DNA of 64,000 bases from Methyloprofundus sp. (GTDB lineage Bacteria; Pseudomonadota; Gammaproteobacteria; Methylococcales; Methylomonadaceae), in NCBI GenBank assembly GCA_016592635.1, contig AP023240.1:992001-1056000 (forward strand). The letters are read 5' to 3'. Shown piece by piece: positions 25,151 to 33,408 of the stretch. The notes beneath the pieces are model-generated. The model did no database searches, had not been told where the DNA came from, and saw only the letters and a list, made by a program, of their open reading frames with translations. Position 1 is the first letter of the stretch; every line of letters starts with the position of its first letter. A program made the translations under genes and the position numbers.

Positions 25151-26071
25151 CTAAGATTTGGGAATAAAAATCTTGCCTTCAGCAGCGATAACCGCTTCAC
25201 CACCCACCCTAATGGTTAAAGTATCTTCGCCTTTATGATCCATTTCCATATTGAGTACGCTACGGCGCACTTTTTCATCACCACGCTCTACAGCAAAGGT
25301 ATAAGTACCATTTTGCATATGGTCAAAAGAACATAAAAAGGCTGCTAAAGTCGGGATGGCAGAACCAACAGGTGGGTCGTCATGTATACCAATATTCGGT
25401 CCTACCAAACGGACTGCAAAGTCAGAATCTTGTGCTGGCGTTTTCGGTGAGACTAATAAAATTTCTTGTGCGGCTGTCTGTGGTGCTATGGATTGGCTCC
25501 AGGCTGCAAAATCAAATTTGGCTTCACGAACTGTTTCATGATAGAAAGTGGGTACAACTAAATAAGGTACGCCACAAGAAACCAAGCGTGCCGAATATTT
25601 CTTATTATCAATATAAGCAGGGTCTATGCCTAAAAAGCTACCTAGTTCCGCTTCAGTTGGTGTGAAATAATCAACCACAGGGGAGACTGTACGTGTGTAC
25701 TGGATAAAGCTTGGTTTGTCGTCGATAGTACTAATATTGGCTTGTACTTCACCTGAGTTTTGTTGAAAAATGACAGGCGTATAGTTGTCTTTTAGTGCTA
25801 ATTGATTGCCAGAGGCCAATACAAAGGCTGCCGCTATAATGGGATGACCAGCAACGTCAATTTCACCCATAGGCGAGAAAATTTGCATGCGAAAATGATT
25901 TTCTGTATCAGCTGTTTTTGATAAAAAAACAGTTTCAGTTAAATTTAACTCACGTGCAACCAAAGCCATTTGTTGCTTATTTAAGCCTTCAGCCTCAGGA
26001 ACAACAGCAACTTGTGCGCCATTGAATACCTTATTGGTGAAAACATCGGCGATATAATATGTGTAATTCAT
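25151..26071 (-). CDS. PhzF family isomerase/epimerase
   Basis: A 306-residue PhzF-fold protein, related to phenazine isomerase and diaminopimelate epimerase. Features are YYIADVFTNKVFNGAQVAVV at the N-terminus, LNLTETVFL with the conserved Glu, GEIDVAGHPIIAAAFVL, and IGIHDDPPVGSAIPTLAAFL in the second half. I choose the ATG at 26071, preceded by AAGGA; the frame continues upstream to 26107 but would overlap nirD. The start is 4 bases after the nirD stop, so it is the third gene of the nirBD operon. Its substrate and its link to nitrite reduction are unknown. Confidence 0.86.
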   Translation of the reverse strand: MNYTYYIADVFTNKVFNGAQVAVVPEAEGLNKQQMALVARELNLTETVFLSKTADTENHFRMQIFSPMGEIDVAGHPIIAAAFVLASGNQLALKDNYTPVIFQQNSGEVQANISTIDDKPSFIQYTRTVSPVVDYFTPTEAELGSFLGIDPAYIDNKKYSARLVSCGVPYLVVPTFYHETVREAKFDFAAWSQSIAPQTAAQEILLVSPKTPAQDSDFAVRLVGPNIGIHDDPPVGSAIPTLAAFLCSFDHMQNGTYTFAVERGDEKVRRSVLNMEMDHKGEDTLTIRVGGEAVIAAEGKIFIPKS

Positions 26072-26075
26072 CGTG

Positions 26076-26408
26076 TTATCCTTCTGTGCTAATTTCGACG
26101 CGATCATTTTCTATGCGAATTGCATAAATATCATTTTTAACCGTTTCATCTTCAAAGCATTGTCCCGTTTTTAGGCTGAAATGCTGTTTATATAAAGGAG
26201 AGGATACCATAGGCTCGCCTTTAATATCACCAATTAAACCGCGTGAAAGTACATGTACTTTACCAAAGGGGTCGTAGTTATCAATCGCATATATAGCATT
26301 ATTTTTTGGCATATAAAAGATGGCAACTTGCTTGCCATCAACTAACGCACAGACACCCGAATCTGCTTGTAAATCAGTTACTGCACAAATATCTATCCAT
26401 TTACTCAT
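26076..26408 (-). CDS. nirD: Nitrite reductase (NADH) small subunit
   Basis: NirD, 110 residues, small partner of NirB in cytoplasmic NADH-dependent nitrite reduction to ammonium. It has a Rieske-type fold (DPFGKVHVLSRGLIGDIKGEPMVSSPLYKQHFSLKTGQC) but lacks the Cys/His pairs that bind a cluster, as in E. coli NirD. The start ATG overlaps the nirB stop (TAATG), giving translational coupling. Confidence 0.92.
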   Translation of the reverse strand: MSKWIDICAVTDLQADSGVCALVDGKQVAIFYMPKNNAIYAIDNYDPFGKVHVLSRGLIGDIKGEPMVSSPLYKQHFSLKTGQCFEDETVKNDIYAIRIENDRVEISTEG

Positions 26409-28945
26409 TACGCTTCCTCCACTAAAGCAAAGTGTCGACGTTCATCTTCATTGGCCGGGCGAATTTGACCGCGTTCTTCAACAAATACCACGTTTTCATC
26501 AGTTTCGTCACTATTAACAAAATGACGGAAACGTTTCAGTTTTTCTTCATCTTCGATAGTGGTTTTCCACTCACATTGGTAAGTGTCCACTACATTTTGC
26601 ATATGATCTTCTAATGATTCACAAATATCTAATTTGTCATCAATAACAACTGATTTCAAGTAGTCTAAACCACCTTCCATATTTTCCATCCAGACTGAAG
26701 TTCGTTGTAAACGGTCAGCAGTACGTACATAAAAAATCAGTACCCGGTCGATATATTTAATCAGAGTTTCTTTATCTAAATCAGTGGCAAACAAATCTGC
26801 ATGGCGTGGTTTCATACCACCATTACCACAGACATATAAGTTCCAACCGCCTTCAGTCGCGATCACGCCAATATCTTTACCTTGTGCTTCAGCACACTCA
26901 CGTGTACAGCCTGAGACGGCAAATTTGATTTTGTGTGGTGCGCGTAAACCTTTATAGCGATTTTCGAGTTCGACGGCTAAGCCAACACTATCATCAACAC
27001 CAAAACGACACCAAGTACTACCAACACAAGACTTAACGGTTCTTAGTGATTTACCGTAAGCATGGCCGGATTCAAAGCCTGCATCAATCAGTTCTTTCCA
27101 GATAGGAGGTAGTTGGTCAACACGGGCACCGAATAAATCAACCCGTTGTCCACCAGTTACTTTCGTGTACAGCTTATATTTTTTGGCAATTTGACCAATC
27201 GCAATCAAACCATCTGGGGTTACTTCACCGCCAGTCATTCGTGGTACAACTGAGTAGGTGCCGTCTTTTTGCATATTAGCCAAAAAGGTGTCATTGGTAT
27301 CCTGAACGCTAAGCTGACCTTGCGCAAGCACGTATTCATTCCAGTAAGACGCTAAAATTGAACCAATTGCTTGGCGACAGATTTCGCAACCATGACCAGA
27401 GCCGTGTTGCTCTAATAAGTCATCAAAGGTTTTGATTTTTTCAACCATAATCAGGTTGTAGAGATCCTGACGGGTATAAGCAAAATGCTCACAAATATCC
27501 GTGTTGACTTCAAAACCAGATTTTTCTAACTCACAATCCAACACTGATTTTAATAATGCTGCACAACCGCCACAGCCTGTTGCTGCTTTGGTAGCGTCTT
27601 TTAAGGCAGGTATGGTGTGACAGCCATTTTCAACTGCTGAACAGATTTGGCCTTTGGTGACATCAAAACAAGAACAAATTTGTGCCGAATCGGGGAGGGC
27701 ATCCGGCCCTAAACCTACAGACTCATCCGAACGTGAAGGTAAGATTAAGCTATCTGGATTTTCAGGTAATTCGATACTATTTAGATAGTATTGCGATAAG
27801 GTGCCATAACCGGAAGCATCACCAACTAATACCGCACCCAGTAATTTCTTTTTATCAGCACTAACAACTAAACTCTTATAAATTTCATCTGCACCATTTT
27901 GGTAGGTATAGACTAAAGAGCCTGTTGTCTTAGCATGAGCATCACCGATACTGGCTACATCCACGCCGTTTAGTTTTAGCTTGGTACTCATGTCGGCACC
28001 GGTAAAACTAGCTGCCTGTCCCTGCAAATCAGCAACAACAGTACGACCCATTTGATAACCAGGAGCAACTAAGCCAAAGGTTTCGCCTTTCCAGACAGCA
28101 CACTCACCAATGGCATAAATATCAGGATCAGAAGTAACGCATTGGTCATTAATAACAACCCCGCCACGTGCGCCGACTTCAATGCCACTTTTACGAGCGA
28201 TTTCATCACGAGGACGAATACCTGCCGAAAATAAAATAATATCTGTTTCTAGGTTGGTGCCGTCAGCAAACATCATTTTATGTTTACATTCAGTACCATC
28301 AACGATTTTTTGGGTATTTTTACTGGGTAATACCGAAATATCCAGTGCTTCAATTTTTCTGGCAAGCATTTCAGCACCACCGCCGTCTAGCTGTGCCGAC
28401 ATTAAGCGTGGAGAAAATTGGATAACATTAGTTTTAAGATTTAGATCTTTGAGTGCTTTAGCCGCTTCTAGCCCTAGTAAACCACCACCAACCACTGCAC
28501 CTACTTTGGCATTTTTGGCAGCAGCGGTAAGTGCTTCTAAGTCTTCAATGGTACGATAAACAAAGCAGTTTTCACGATCATGACCTTGCACTGGTGGAAC
28601 GAAAGCATAAGAGCCAGTTGCTAAGATTAGCTTGTCATAGTCGATCTCCACACCTTTAGCTGAGGTCACAAACTTACGCGCTTTATCAATAGCAACCGCT
28701 TTATCACCTAAGTGGATTTTGATATTGTTATCTTCAAAAAAACCTTCAGTCACCATTGATAGGTCTTCGGCTGTTTTACCAGAAAAAAACTCGGTTAAAT
28801 GGACTCGATCGTATGCTGCGCGCTGTTCTTCACAGAAAGTCACAATGTCGTAATCATCTTTAATATCACTAGCAACAAGGTTTTCCAGGAAATTATGTCC
28901 TACCATGCCGTTACCGATAACAACCAATGTTTGCTTTTTGCTCAT
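26408..28945 (-). CDS. nirB: Nitrite reductase (NADH) large subunit
   Basis: NirB, 845 residues, reduces nitrite to ammonium using NADH, FAD, iron-sulfur clusters and siroheme in the cytoplasm. Residues 1-330 are the FAD/NAD(H) part (VVIGNGMVGHNF, LATGSYAFVPP, VGGGLLGLEAA). Around 420-470 is a BFD-like [2Fe-2S] domain (CSCFDVTKGQIC, CGGC), followed by a second Cys region (GCEICRQ). The C-terminal half holds the siroheme domain with CVGSTWC and SGCTRECAEAQGKDIG. Length is typical. It is the first gene of nirB-nirD-phzF, with a sigma-54-type promoter close upstream. Confidence 0.95.
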   Translation of the reverse strand: MSKKQTLVVIGNGMVGHNFLENLVASDIKDDYDIVTFCEEQRAAYDRVHLTEFFSGKTAEDLSMVTEGFFEDNNIKIHLGDKAVAIDKARKFVTSAKGVEIDYDKLILATGSYAFVPPVQGHDRENCFVYRTIEDLEALTAAAKNAKVGAVVGGGLLGLEAAKALKDLNLKTNVIQFSPRLMSAQLDGGGAEMLARKIEALDISVLPSKNTQKIVDGTECKHKMMFADGTNLETDIILFSAGIRPRDEIARKSGIEVGARGGVVINDQCVTSDPDIYAIGECAVWKGETFGLVAPGYQMGRTVVADLQGQAASFTGADMSTKLKLNGVDVASIGDAHAKTTGSLVYTYQNGADEIYKSLVVSADKKKLLGAVLVGDASGYGTLSQYYLNSIELPENPDSLILPSRSDESVGLGPDALPDSAQICSCFDVTKGQICSAVENGCHTIPALKDATKAATGCGGCAALLKSVLDCELEKSGFEVNTDICEHFAYTRQDLYNLIMVEKIKTFDDLLEQHGSGHGCEICRQAIGSILASYWNEYVLAQGQLSVQDTNDTFLANMQKDGTYSVVPRMTGGEVTPDGLIAIGQIAKKYKLYTKVTGGQRVDLFGARVDQLPPIWKELIDAGFESGHAYGKSLRTVKSCVGSTWCRFGVDDSVGLAVELENRYKGLRAPHKIKFAVSGCTRECAEAQGKDIGVIATEGGWNLYVCGNGGMKPRHADLFATDLDKETLIKYIDRVLIFYVRTADRLQRTSVWMENMEGGLDYLKSVVIDDKLDICESLEDHMQNVVDTYQCEWKTTIEDEEKLKRFRHFVNSDETDENVVFVEERGQIRPANEDERRHFALVEEA

Positions 28946-28987
28946 GCTATCCTCAATTAATGCGTAAATCTTATATCAGATTTATTA

Positions 28988-29003
28988 AGCAGGTAGTGTG
29001 CCA
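28988..29003 (-). promoter_or_regulatory. Predicted sigma-54 promoter of nirBD
   Basis: Minus-strand TGGCACACTACCTGCT has a full TGGCAC -24 box and GC at -12, with correct spacing. The predicted transcription start is about 30 bases before the nirB ATG. Confidence 0.65.
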
Positions 29004-29065
29004 TGTTTTAAGTTGTTGTATTGCATTATTTTTAATGGAGGTATTTGTAAAATAGCTGTTTTTAT

Positions 29066-29100
29066 GCACTATTTTGGTGCGTTATGGCTGTGTGTGGTGC
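29066..29100. promoter_or_regulatory. NtrC-like sites upstream of nirB
   Basis: GCAC-TATTTTG-GTGC (29066-29080) matches the NtrC consensus exactly and lies about 95 bases upstream of the predicted nirB start. A half-site GGTGC follows at 29096-29100, 20 bases on. The core is almost identical to the site before nirC. Confidence 0.62.
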
Positions 29101-29145
29101 GTTTTTAAGATGCTGTGTTGGCATAGGTTTAATTAAGCTTTCTGA

Positions 29146-29216
29146 GTAGGTTGTGGGTGAGGCACGAACCCCAACGTGGGGCTAATGTTGGGGTTCGTGC
29201 CTCACCCACAACCTAC
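29146..29216. repeat. Palindromic repeat, family A copy 2
   Basis: Arms 29146-29175 and 29187-29216 are perfect 30-base complements with an 11-base loop. It is the second copy of the element at 13519-13593. It lies within the nirB-narK intergenic region and could insulate the two divergent promoters. Confidence 0.9.
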
Positions 29217-29442
29217 TTCATTGTATCTCTGTGATTTTGTTTCTAAGTTTGTTTCTCTAATGGTTCAGAGAATGTAGCTATGGAACTGTTTTAGATAAGC
29301 CTGAAGGTAATTATATAAAAGTGATAGCAGGAAAAAAGAAAATAGTTTTTATTTAAACTAATGAAATAGAAAAGGAAATGTCCTATGCGTGTCGTAAACC
29401 TTGATTGCGTAGGCTTCATCAAGGCGGCTGTTGTAATATAGA

Positions 29443-29458
29443 TGGCATGTTTAATGCT
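29443..29458 (+). promoter_or_regulatory. Predicted sigma-54 promoter of narK
   Basis: TGGCATGTTTAATGCT carries GG and GC at the right spacing, about 65 bases before the narK ATG. No clear NtrC dyad lies close upstream; the site at 29066 is about 380 bases away, so sharing it would need DNA looping. Confidence 0.6.
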
Positions 29459-29521
29459 TTAAATTAATTATTGCGACCCCGTCGCAGCATACGAATAATT
29501 TTTGTTACCTAAGGAACCTTC

Positions 29522-30991
29522 ATGGCCTCTAATAAGCTAAATTTATTAGCCTTTAGTAAACCCGAAATCAGAACATTACATCTGACCTGGTTTGCTTTTT
29601 TTCTCAGTTTTATGGTTTGGTTTGCACATGCGCCATTAATGGTAGTAATTCGTGATGCCATGCACCTGACTGATCAGGAAGTTAAAGTCCTGTTAATTTT
29701 GAATATCTCCTTAACCATTCCTGCACGTATTGTGGTGGGCATGTTGGTCGATAAATATGGTCCTAAGCAACTGTTCTCGTCAATTTTGATATTAGGCGGT
29801 TTGATTAGTATCGGTTTTGCGTTCACACAAACTTATCAGCAATTAGCGATTGTGCGATTCTTATCAGGATTTGTCGGCGCGGGCTTTGTTGTCGGTATTC
29901 GCATGATTTCCGAATGGTTTCCTGCAAGGCAAACAGGTATTGCCCAAGGTATTTATGGTGGTTGGGGTAACTTCGGTTCGGCGGGTGCTGCGCTCATATT
30001 ACCATCAGTTGCGATTTATTTTGGTGCTGAAAACGGCTGGCGTTATGCGATTGGCATCACAGGTGCAGTCGCAATTGTATACGGAGTCATTTACTATTTT
30101 AGTGTATCGAATACACCGAAAGGCTCAACTTACTTTAAGCCAAAAAAAATGGGGGCGATGGAAGTCACCAGCAAAGGCGACTTATTGCTCTATATCGTTA
30201 TGAATATCCCGATCTACTTAGCTTTAAGTGTATTAACTTGGAAATTATCTGCCAAAATGCACTGGATAGATGAGTCGATTGCTTACGGTATTTATGGTTT
30301 TTTGCTGGTGTTATATATTTATCAAGTATGGAAAATTATCCAAGTCAATAAATCACTATTTCATACAGAAGTACCTGAATTACAACGTTACTCTTTTAAA
30401 CAAATCGCGATTCTGGATTTTTCTTATATGTTAACGTTTGGAGCAGAGCTTGCCGTGGTATCAATGCTGCCACTTTATTATGTCGATACTTTTCATGTCG
30501 AGCCTATTTTAGCGGGGATCTTGGCAGGTATTTACCCGGTAATTAACTTATTTGCACGTCCTGCAGGAGGTTGGTTAAGTGATAAAATTGGCAGAAAGCT
30601 GACTTTGGGTATCATGTTTGGCGGTGCAGCAGTCAGCTTTTCAATATTAGGGATGGTCACTGCAGATTGGGCTTTATGGTTAGTGGTATTATCAACTATC
30701 TTTGCAGGTATCTTTTCCAAAGCAGGTTCGGGTGCAGTGTATGCAATGGTGCCATTAATTCAGCGGCGTATGACTGGGCAATTTGCCGGTATGGTCGGTG
30801 CTTTTGGTAATGTCGGTGGCTTGGCTTTCTTGACAGTATTCTCGTTTGTATCAACTGATATGTTCTTTATGACTATTGCGGGAACAGCAGCATTTGTATT
30901 CTTGTTAATACTTATTTTCTTGGATGAACCTGCTGGGCATATGGTGGAAGTACTAGAAGATGGTACGGTGGAGATGATTGAGGTTAAGTAG
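29522..30991 (+). CDS. narK: Nitrate/nitrite transporter, MFS NNP family
   Basis: A 489-residue, 12-span major facilitator of the nitrate/nitrite porter family in the inner membrane. The two nitrate signature regions are present: GGWGNFGSAGA in span 5 and GKAGSGAV... with FGNVGGLAF in the second half. ArgI-type MISEWF follows a conserved RFLSGFVGAGFVVG. The sequence between spans 6 and 7 is long, a feature of the NasA/NarK uptake branch. CTAAGGAACCTTC precedes the start. It is divergent from nirBD and likely imports nitrate for the distant nasA product. Confidence 0.9.
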   Translation: MASNKLNLLAFSKPEIRTLHLTWFAFFLSFMVWFAHAPLMVVIRDAMHLTDQEVKVLLILNISLTIPARIVVGMLVDKYGPKQLFSSILILGGLISIGFAFTQTYQQLAIVRFLSGFVGAGFVVGIRMISEWFPARQTGIAQGIYGGWGNFGSAGAALILPSVAIYFGAENGWRYAIGITGAVAIVYGVIYYFSVSNTPKGSTYFKPKKMGAMEVTSKGDLLLYIVMNIPIYLALSVLTWKLSAKMHWIDESIAYGIYGFLLVLYIYQVWKIIQVNKSLFHTEVPELQRYSFKQIAILDFSYMLTFGAELAVVSMLPLYYVDTFHVEPILAGILAGIYPVINLFARPAGGWLSDKIGRKLTLGIMFGGAAVSFSILGMVTADWALWLVVLSTIFAGIFSKAGSGAVYAMVPLIQRRMTGQFAGMVGAFGNVGGLAFLTVFSFVSTDMFFMTIAGTAAFVFLLILIFLDEPAGHMVEVLEDGTVEMIEVK

Positions 30992-31041
30992 TGCGGTAGC
31001 CTTGGTTAATCTGGTCGTATTAAGGCGATAAACTGATTTTA

Positions 31042-31054
31042 TAGGGTGGGTAGA
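31042..31054 (+). repeat. Shared 13-base motif, copy 1
   Basis: TAGGGTGGGTAGA occurs here and at 42606-42618, each followed by a T-run and then by short inverted sequence. Probably a fragment of a dispersed repeat. Confidence 0.45.
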
Positions 31055-31084
31055 TTTTTTGTTCACTCTATAAAATTGCATAGA

Positions 31085-31139
31085 TAATCCATCTCATTTT
31101 TAACAGTCAAATCCTTCGCTGTTAATTCTGGATGGATTA
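31085..31139. repeat. Nested hairpin
   Basis: Outer arms TAATCCATC (31085-31093) / GATGGATTA (31131-31139) enclose inner arms TTAACAG (31100-31106) / CTGTTAA (31119-31125). It opens a 756-base stretch after narK (30992-31747) in which I see no gene. Confidence 0.6.
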
Positions 31140-31307
31140 ATAGTCCGCGGTAGGCGAAGGGAAATTTGCCAATCCGAAGTGCGCTAACAGCACGTTCGGG
31201 AGGCTAAAATTTTATCCCGAAGAGCCGTAGAGCCATTTGAGTGAGCCTTAAGCATACGGAGTTTTGTGCATGGTTGAGGTGGACTCAGGGCGTGCTGGGG
31301 CATAAAT

Positions 31308-31381
31308 GATTCGCCGTGCGGCGAATCGATTTTTGTGACATGGAGTCCCAAAATTTATCATGAAGACGCGCGATGGCGCGT
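31308..31381. repeat. Two GC-rich palindromes in a gene-free stretch
   Basis: GATTCGCCG-TG-CGGCGAATC (31308-31327) and ACGCGC-GATG-GCGCGT (31366-31381). The surrounding 31140-31430 is more GC-rich than its neighbours and has no convincing reading frame; it may be a decayed mobile segment. Confidence 0.6.
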
Positions 31382-31510
31382 ATACTGCCTCTTTCGTAAA
31401 AAATACTTTCAACCTGTTTAGTATAGGCAAAATTCTTCCGATTTTTATGAATGTGGGTAATGCTTAGCTTACCTGTTTCTCATGTTTCATTTTCACCCCT
31501 GTCTTTATCG

Positions 31511-31560
31511 TTCCTCACGCTCCAGCGTGGGAATGCATCCTGTGATGCTCCAGCGTCACA
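31511..31560. repeat. Pair of CTCCAGCG hairpins
   Basis: CACGCT-CC-AGCGTG near 31516-31530 and TGTGATGCTCCAGCGTCACA (31541-31560) share the centre GCTCCAGCG. This resembles dispersed REP-like repeats common in environmental gammaproteobacteria. Confidence 0.55.
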
Positions 31561-31747
31561 AACTACATAGTGCAACAGGTACTCAAGCTCTTATTTAAGA
31601 TTAGGTCTTAATTTATTTCAATAGTAAATAATATACAGTCTCGTATATATACGAGATAATTTGCAGAGATGCTAAATTATTTGCTCAACCTGTGATGGAT
31701 AGTTATTTTCAAAATAACAAAAATATACCTAAAGCGAAGATAAATAC

Positions 31748-32897
31748 ATGACTTTAAAAGAACTACAAACCATTATTAGCCGAGGCGAAGACGGGCAACA
31801 TCAGTTTAAGGCCAATATAACAAATGTAAGTTCTTTAGCCGCTGAAATAGTTGCTTTCAGTAACAGTGCGGGTGGTATGATTTTACTGGGCGTACATGAT
31901 GATGGCACTTTTGCGGGATTGACGCGTGATGATATGGGGCGGCTAAACCAACTTCTTGCTAATGCGGCTTCACAATCAGTACGTCCACCCATTAACCCTC
32001 AAACTGAAAATATTGATACAGAGCATGGCTTGGTTATGGGCGTGCAGATACCACGCGGTATCAGTAAGCCTTATATGGATAATAATAGGCTTATCTGGGT
32101 AAAAAGTGGATCTGATAAACGCAAGGTTACCGCTCGCGAAGAGATTCAAAGGATGTATCAATCAGTAGGGTTATTACATGGCGATGAAGCCCCAGCAAAA
32201 GGGCTAGGCAGCAAAGATATAGACCACGATTATTTTGATACTTTTCTGCAAAGGCATTTCAATACCTCGCTAGATGCAAGTGCTATTCCTCTCCCTGCTT
32301 TGCTGGAAAATATGAATCTGATGCAGCAAGACACTTTGAATGTTGCAGGAGCTTTATTATTTACGCGTAACCCTCAGTTTCATTTACCTGTTTTTATTAT
32401 TAAAGCCATTTCATTTTTAGGTAATGATATAGCGACAACAGTCTATTTAGATAGCCAAGATATGCATGGCAAGATGTTGAATGTCTATGAGCAAGCAATG
32501 GGGTTTATTATGCGTAGCTTGCATCATGTGCAAGGTAATCAGAGTGTCAACTCATTGGGCGAGCTGGAGATTCCGCGGGTGGTGTTTGAGGAGTTGATTA
32601 CCAACGCCTTAATTCATCGAGATTATTTTGTTTCGGCTACTATTCGTCTGTTTATTTTTAAGGATAGAATCGAAATCATCAGTCCAGGGCATTTACCCAA
32701 TAATCTGACGGTTACTAAAATTAAACTGGGTAATTCTAATATTCGTAATCCAATATTGGTGTCTTTTGCCATATCGTGGATTGGGTAGCGGTATCGTGCG
32801 AGCCTTAGCAGCTTATCCAGATATTGAGTTTATAGATGATCGTGATAATAATTTATTTAAGGCTATTATCAAGCGCCCGCCATTTCCAGTCATTTAG
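31748..32897 (+). pseudogene. AlbA_2-domain RecG-related regulator, frameshifted near the end
   Basis: A protein with an N-terminal AlbA_2 (former AAA_4) domain (EDGQHQFKANITNVSSLAAEIVAFSNSAGGMILLGVHDDG, residues about 14-52 in pieces) and a GHKL ATPase-like C-terminus (VFEELITNALIHRDYF, RIEIISPGHLPNNL). The open frame stops at 32788. The expected ending PYRGLGSGIVRALAAYPDIE runs on in another frame to a TAG at 32897. The usual family text SFASHILPYRGLGSG is missing its middle, so a deletion of about 13 bases near 32770 explains both the loss and the shift. The protein was probably a transcriptional regulator. Confidence 0.75.
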
Positions 32898-32933
32898 TTG
32901 GCTATCTTTTTTGTACTAATTATTCCTTAAACG

Positions 32934-32989
32934 GTAGGAGGGACCTTTGGCCGCGACCTGTTAAATTCGCGGCCAAAGACCCCTCCTAC
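32934..32989. repeat. 23-bp inverted repeat
   Basis: Arms 32934-32956 and 32967-32989 (GTAGGAGGG...GGCCGCGA) are complementary except for two bases, with a 10-base loop. It lies between the broken AlbA gene and the convergent rlpA-like gene. It belongs to a different family from the palindromes at 13519 and 29146. Confidence 0.85.
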
Positions 32990-33029
32990 AATCAACTATA
33001 AATTTTCATGTTTGTTTGAAAAAAACTAC

Positions 33030-33395
33030 TTACTTTACAATCTCAACCCGAACCTTACTAAGCCCGGCCTTAATCAACCCAATCTTCTCCGCAGCAACAT
33101 AAGACAAATCAATAATACGTTTCTTACTATAAGGCCCGCGATCATTAACAGTCACAACTACTGATTTATTATTTTTAAGGTCGGTTACTTTCACTTTAGT
33201 GCCAAATTTAAGAGTTCTATGCGCTGCAGTCATTTTATTTTTATCATATAGAGCACCATTTGCTGTTTTTCTGCCATGGTATTTATCTGCATAATAAGAG
33301 GCAATACCTTCTTCAGCGGCTATGGACTGAGTTGATATAGCACACAGTGATGCAAAAATTAAATAACTAAAATGGCGTAGCAAAATTTTGGACAT
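33030..33395 (-). CDS. RlpA-like secreted protein (double-psi beta-barrel)
   Basis: A 121-residue secreted protein with a signal peptide (SKILLRHFSYLIFASLCAIS, cleavage near IAA-EEG) and one RlpA-like barrel: GIASYYADKYHGRKTANG, NKMTAAHRTLKFGTKVKVTD and VVVTVNDRGPYSKKRIIDLS. RlpA proteins are lytic transglycosylases for denuded glycan at the septum. This one lacks the C-terminal SPOR domain, as many short homologues do. The ATG at 33395 is chosen because it starts the signal peptide and follows AAAGGAATAAAT; the frame extends upstream into hslO. Confidence 0.87.
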   Translation of the reverse strand: MSKILLRHFSYLIFASLCAISTQSIAAEEGIASYYADKYHGRKTANGALYDKNKMTAAHRTLKFGTKVKVTDLKNNKSVVVTVNDRGPYSKKRIIDLSYVAAEKIGLIKAGLSKVRVEIVK

Positions 33396-33408
33396 ATTTA
33401 TTCCTTTA

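Noticed and set aside
28182..28559. 125-codon plus-strand frame inside nirB
   Set aside because: Antisense shadow of the conserved FAD/NAD domain of nirB.
13519..29216. CRISPR array from the repeated palindromes
   Set aside because: Only two widely separated copies with long arms, no regular spacers and no cas genes.
31248..31430. Short minus-strand frame in the gene-free stretch
   Set aside because: No domain, no ribosome site, and it is built across two palindromes.
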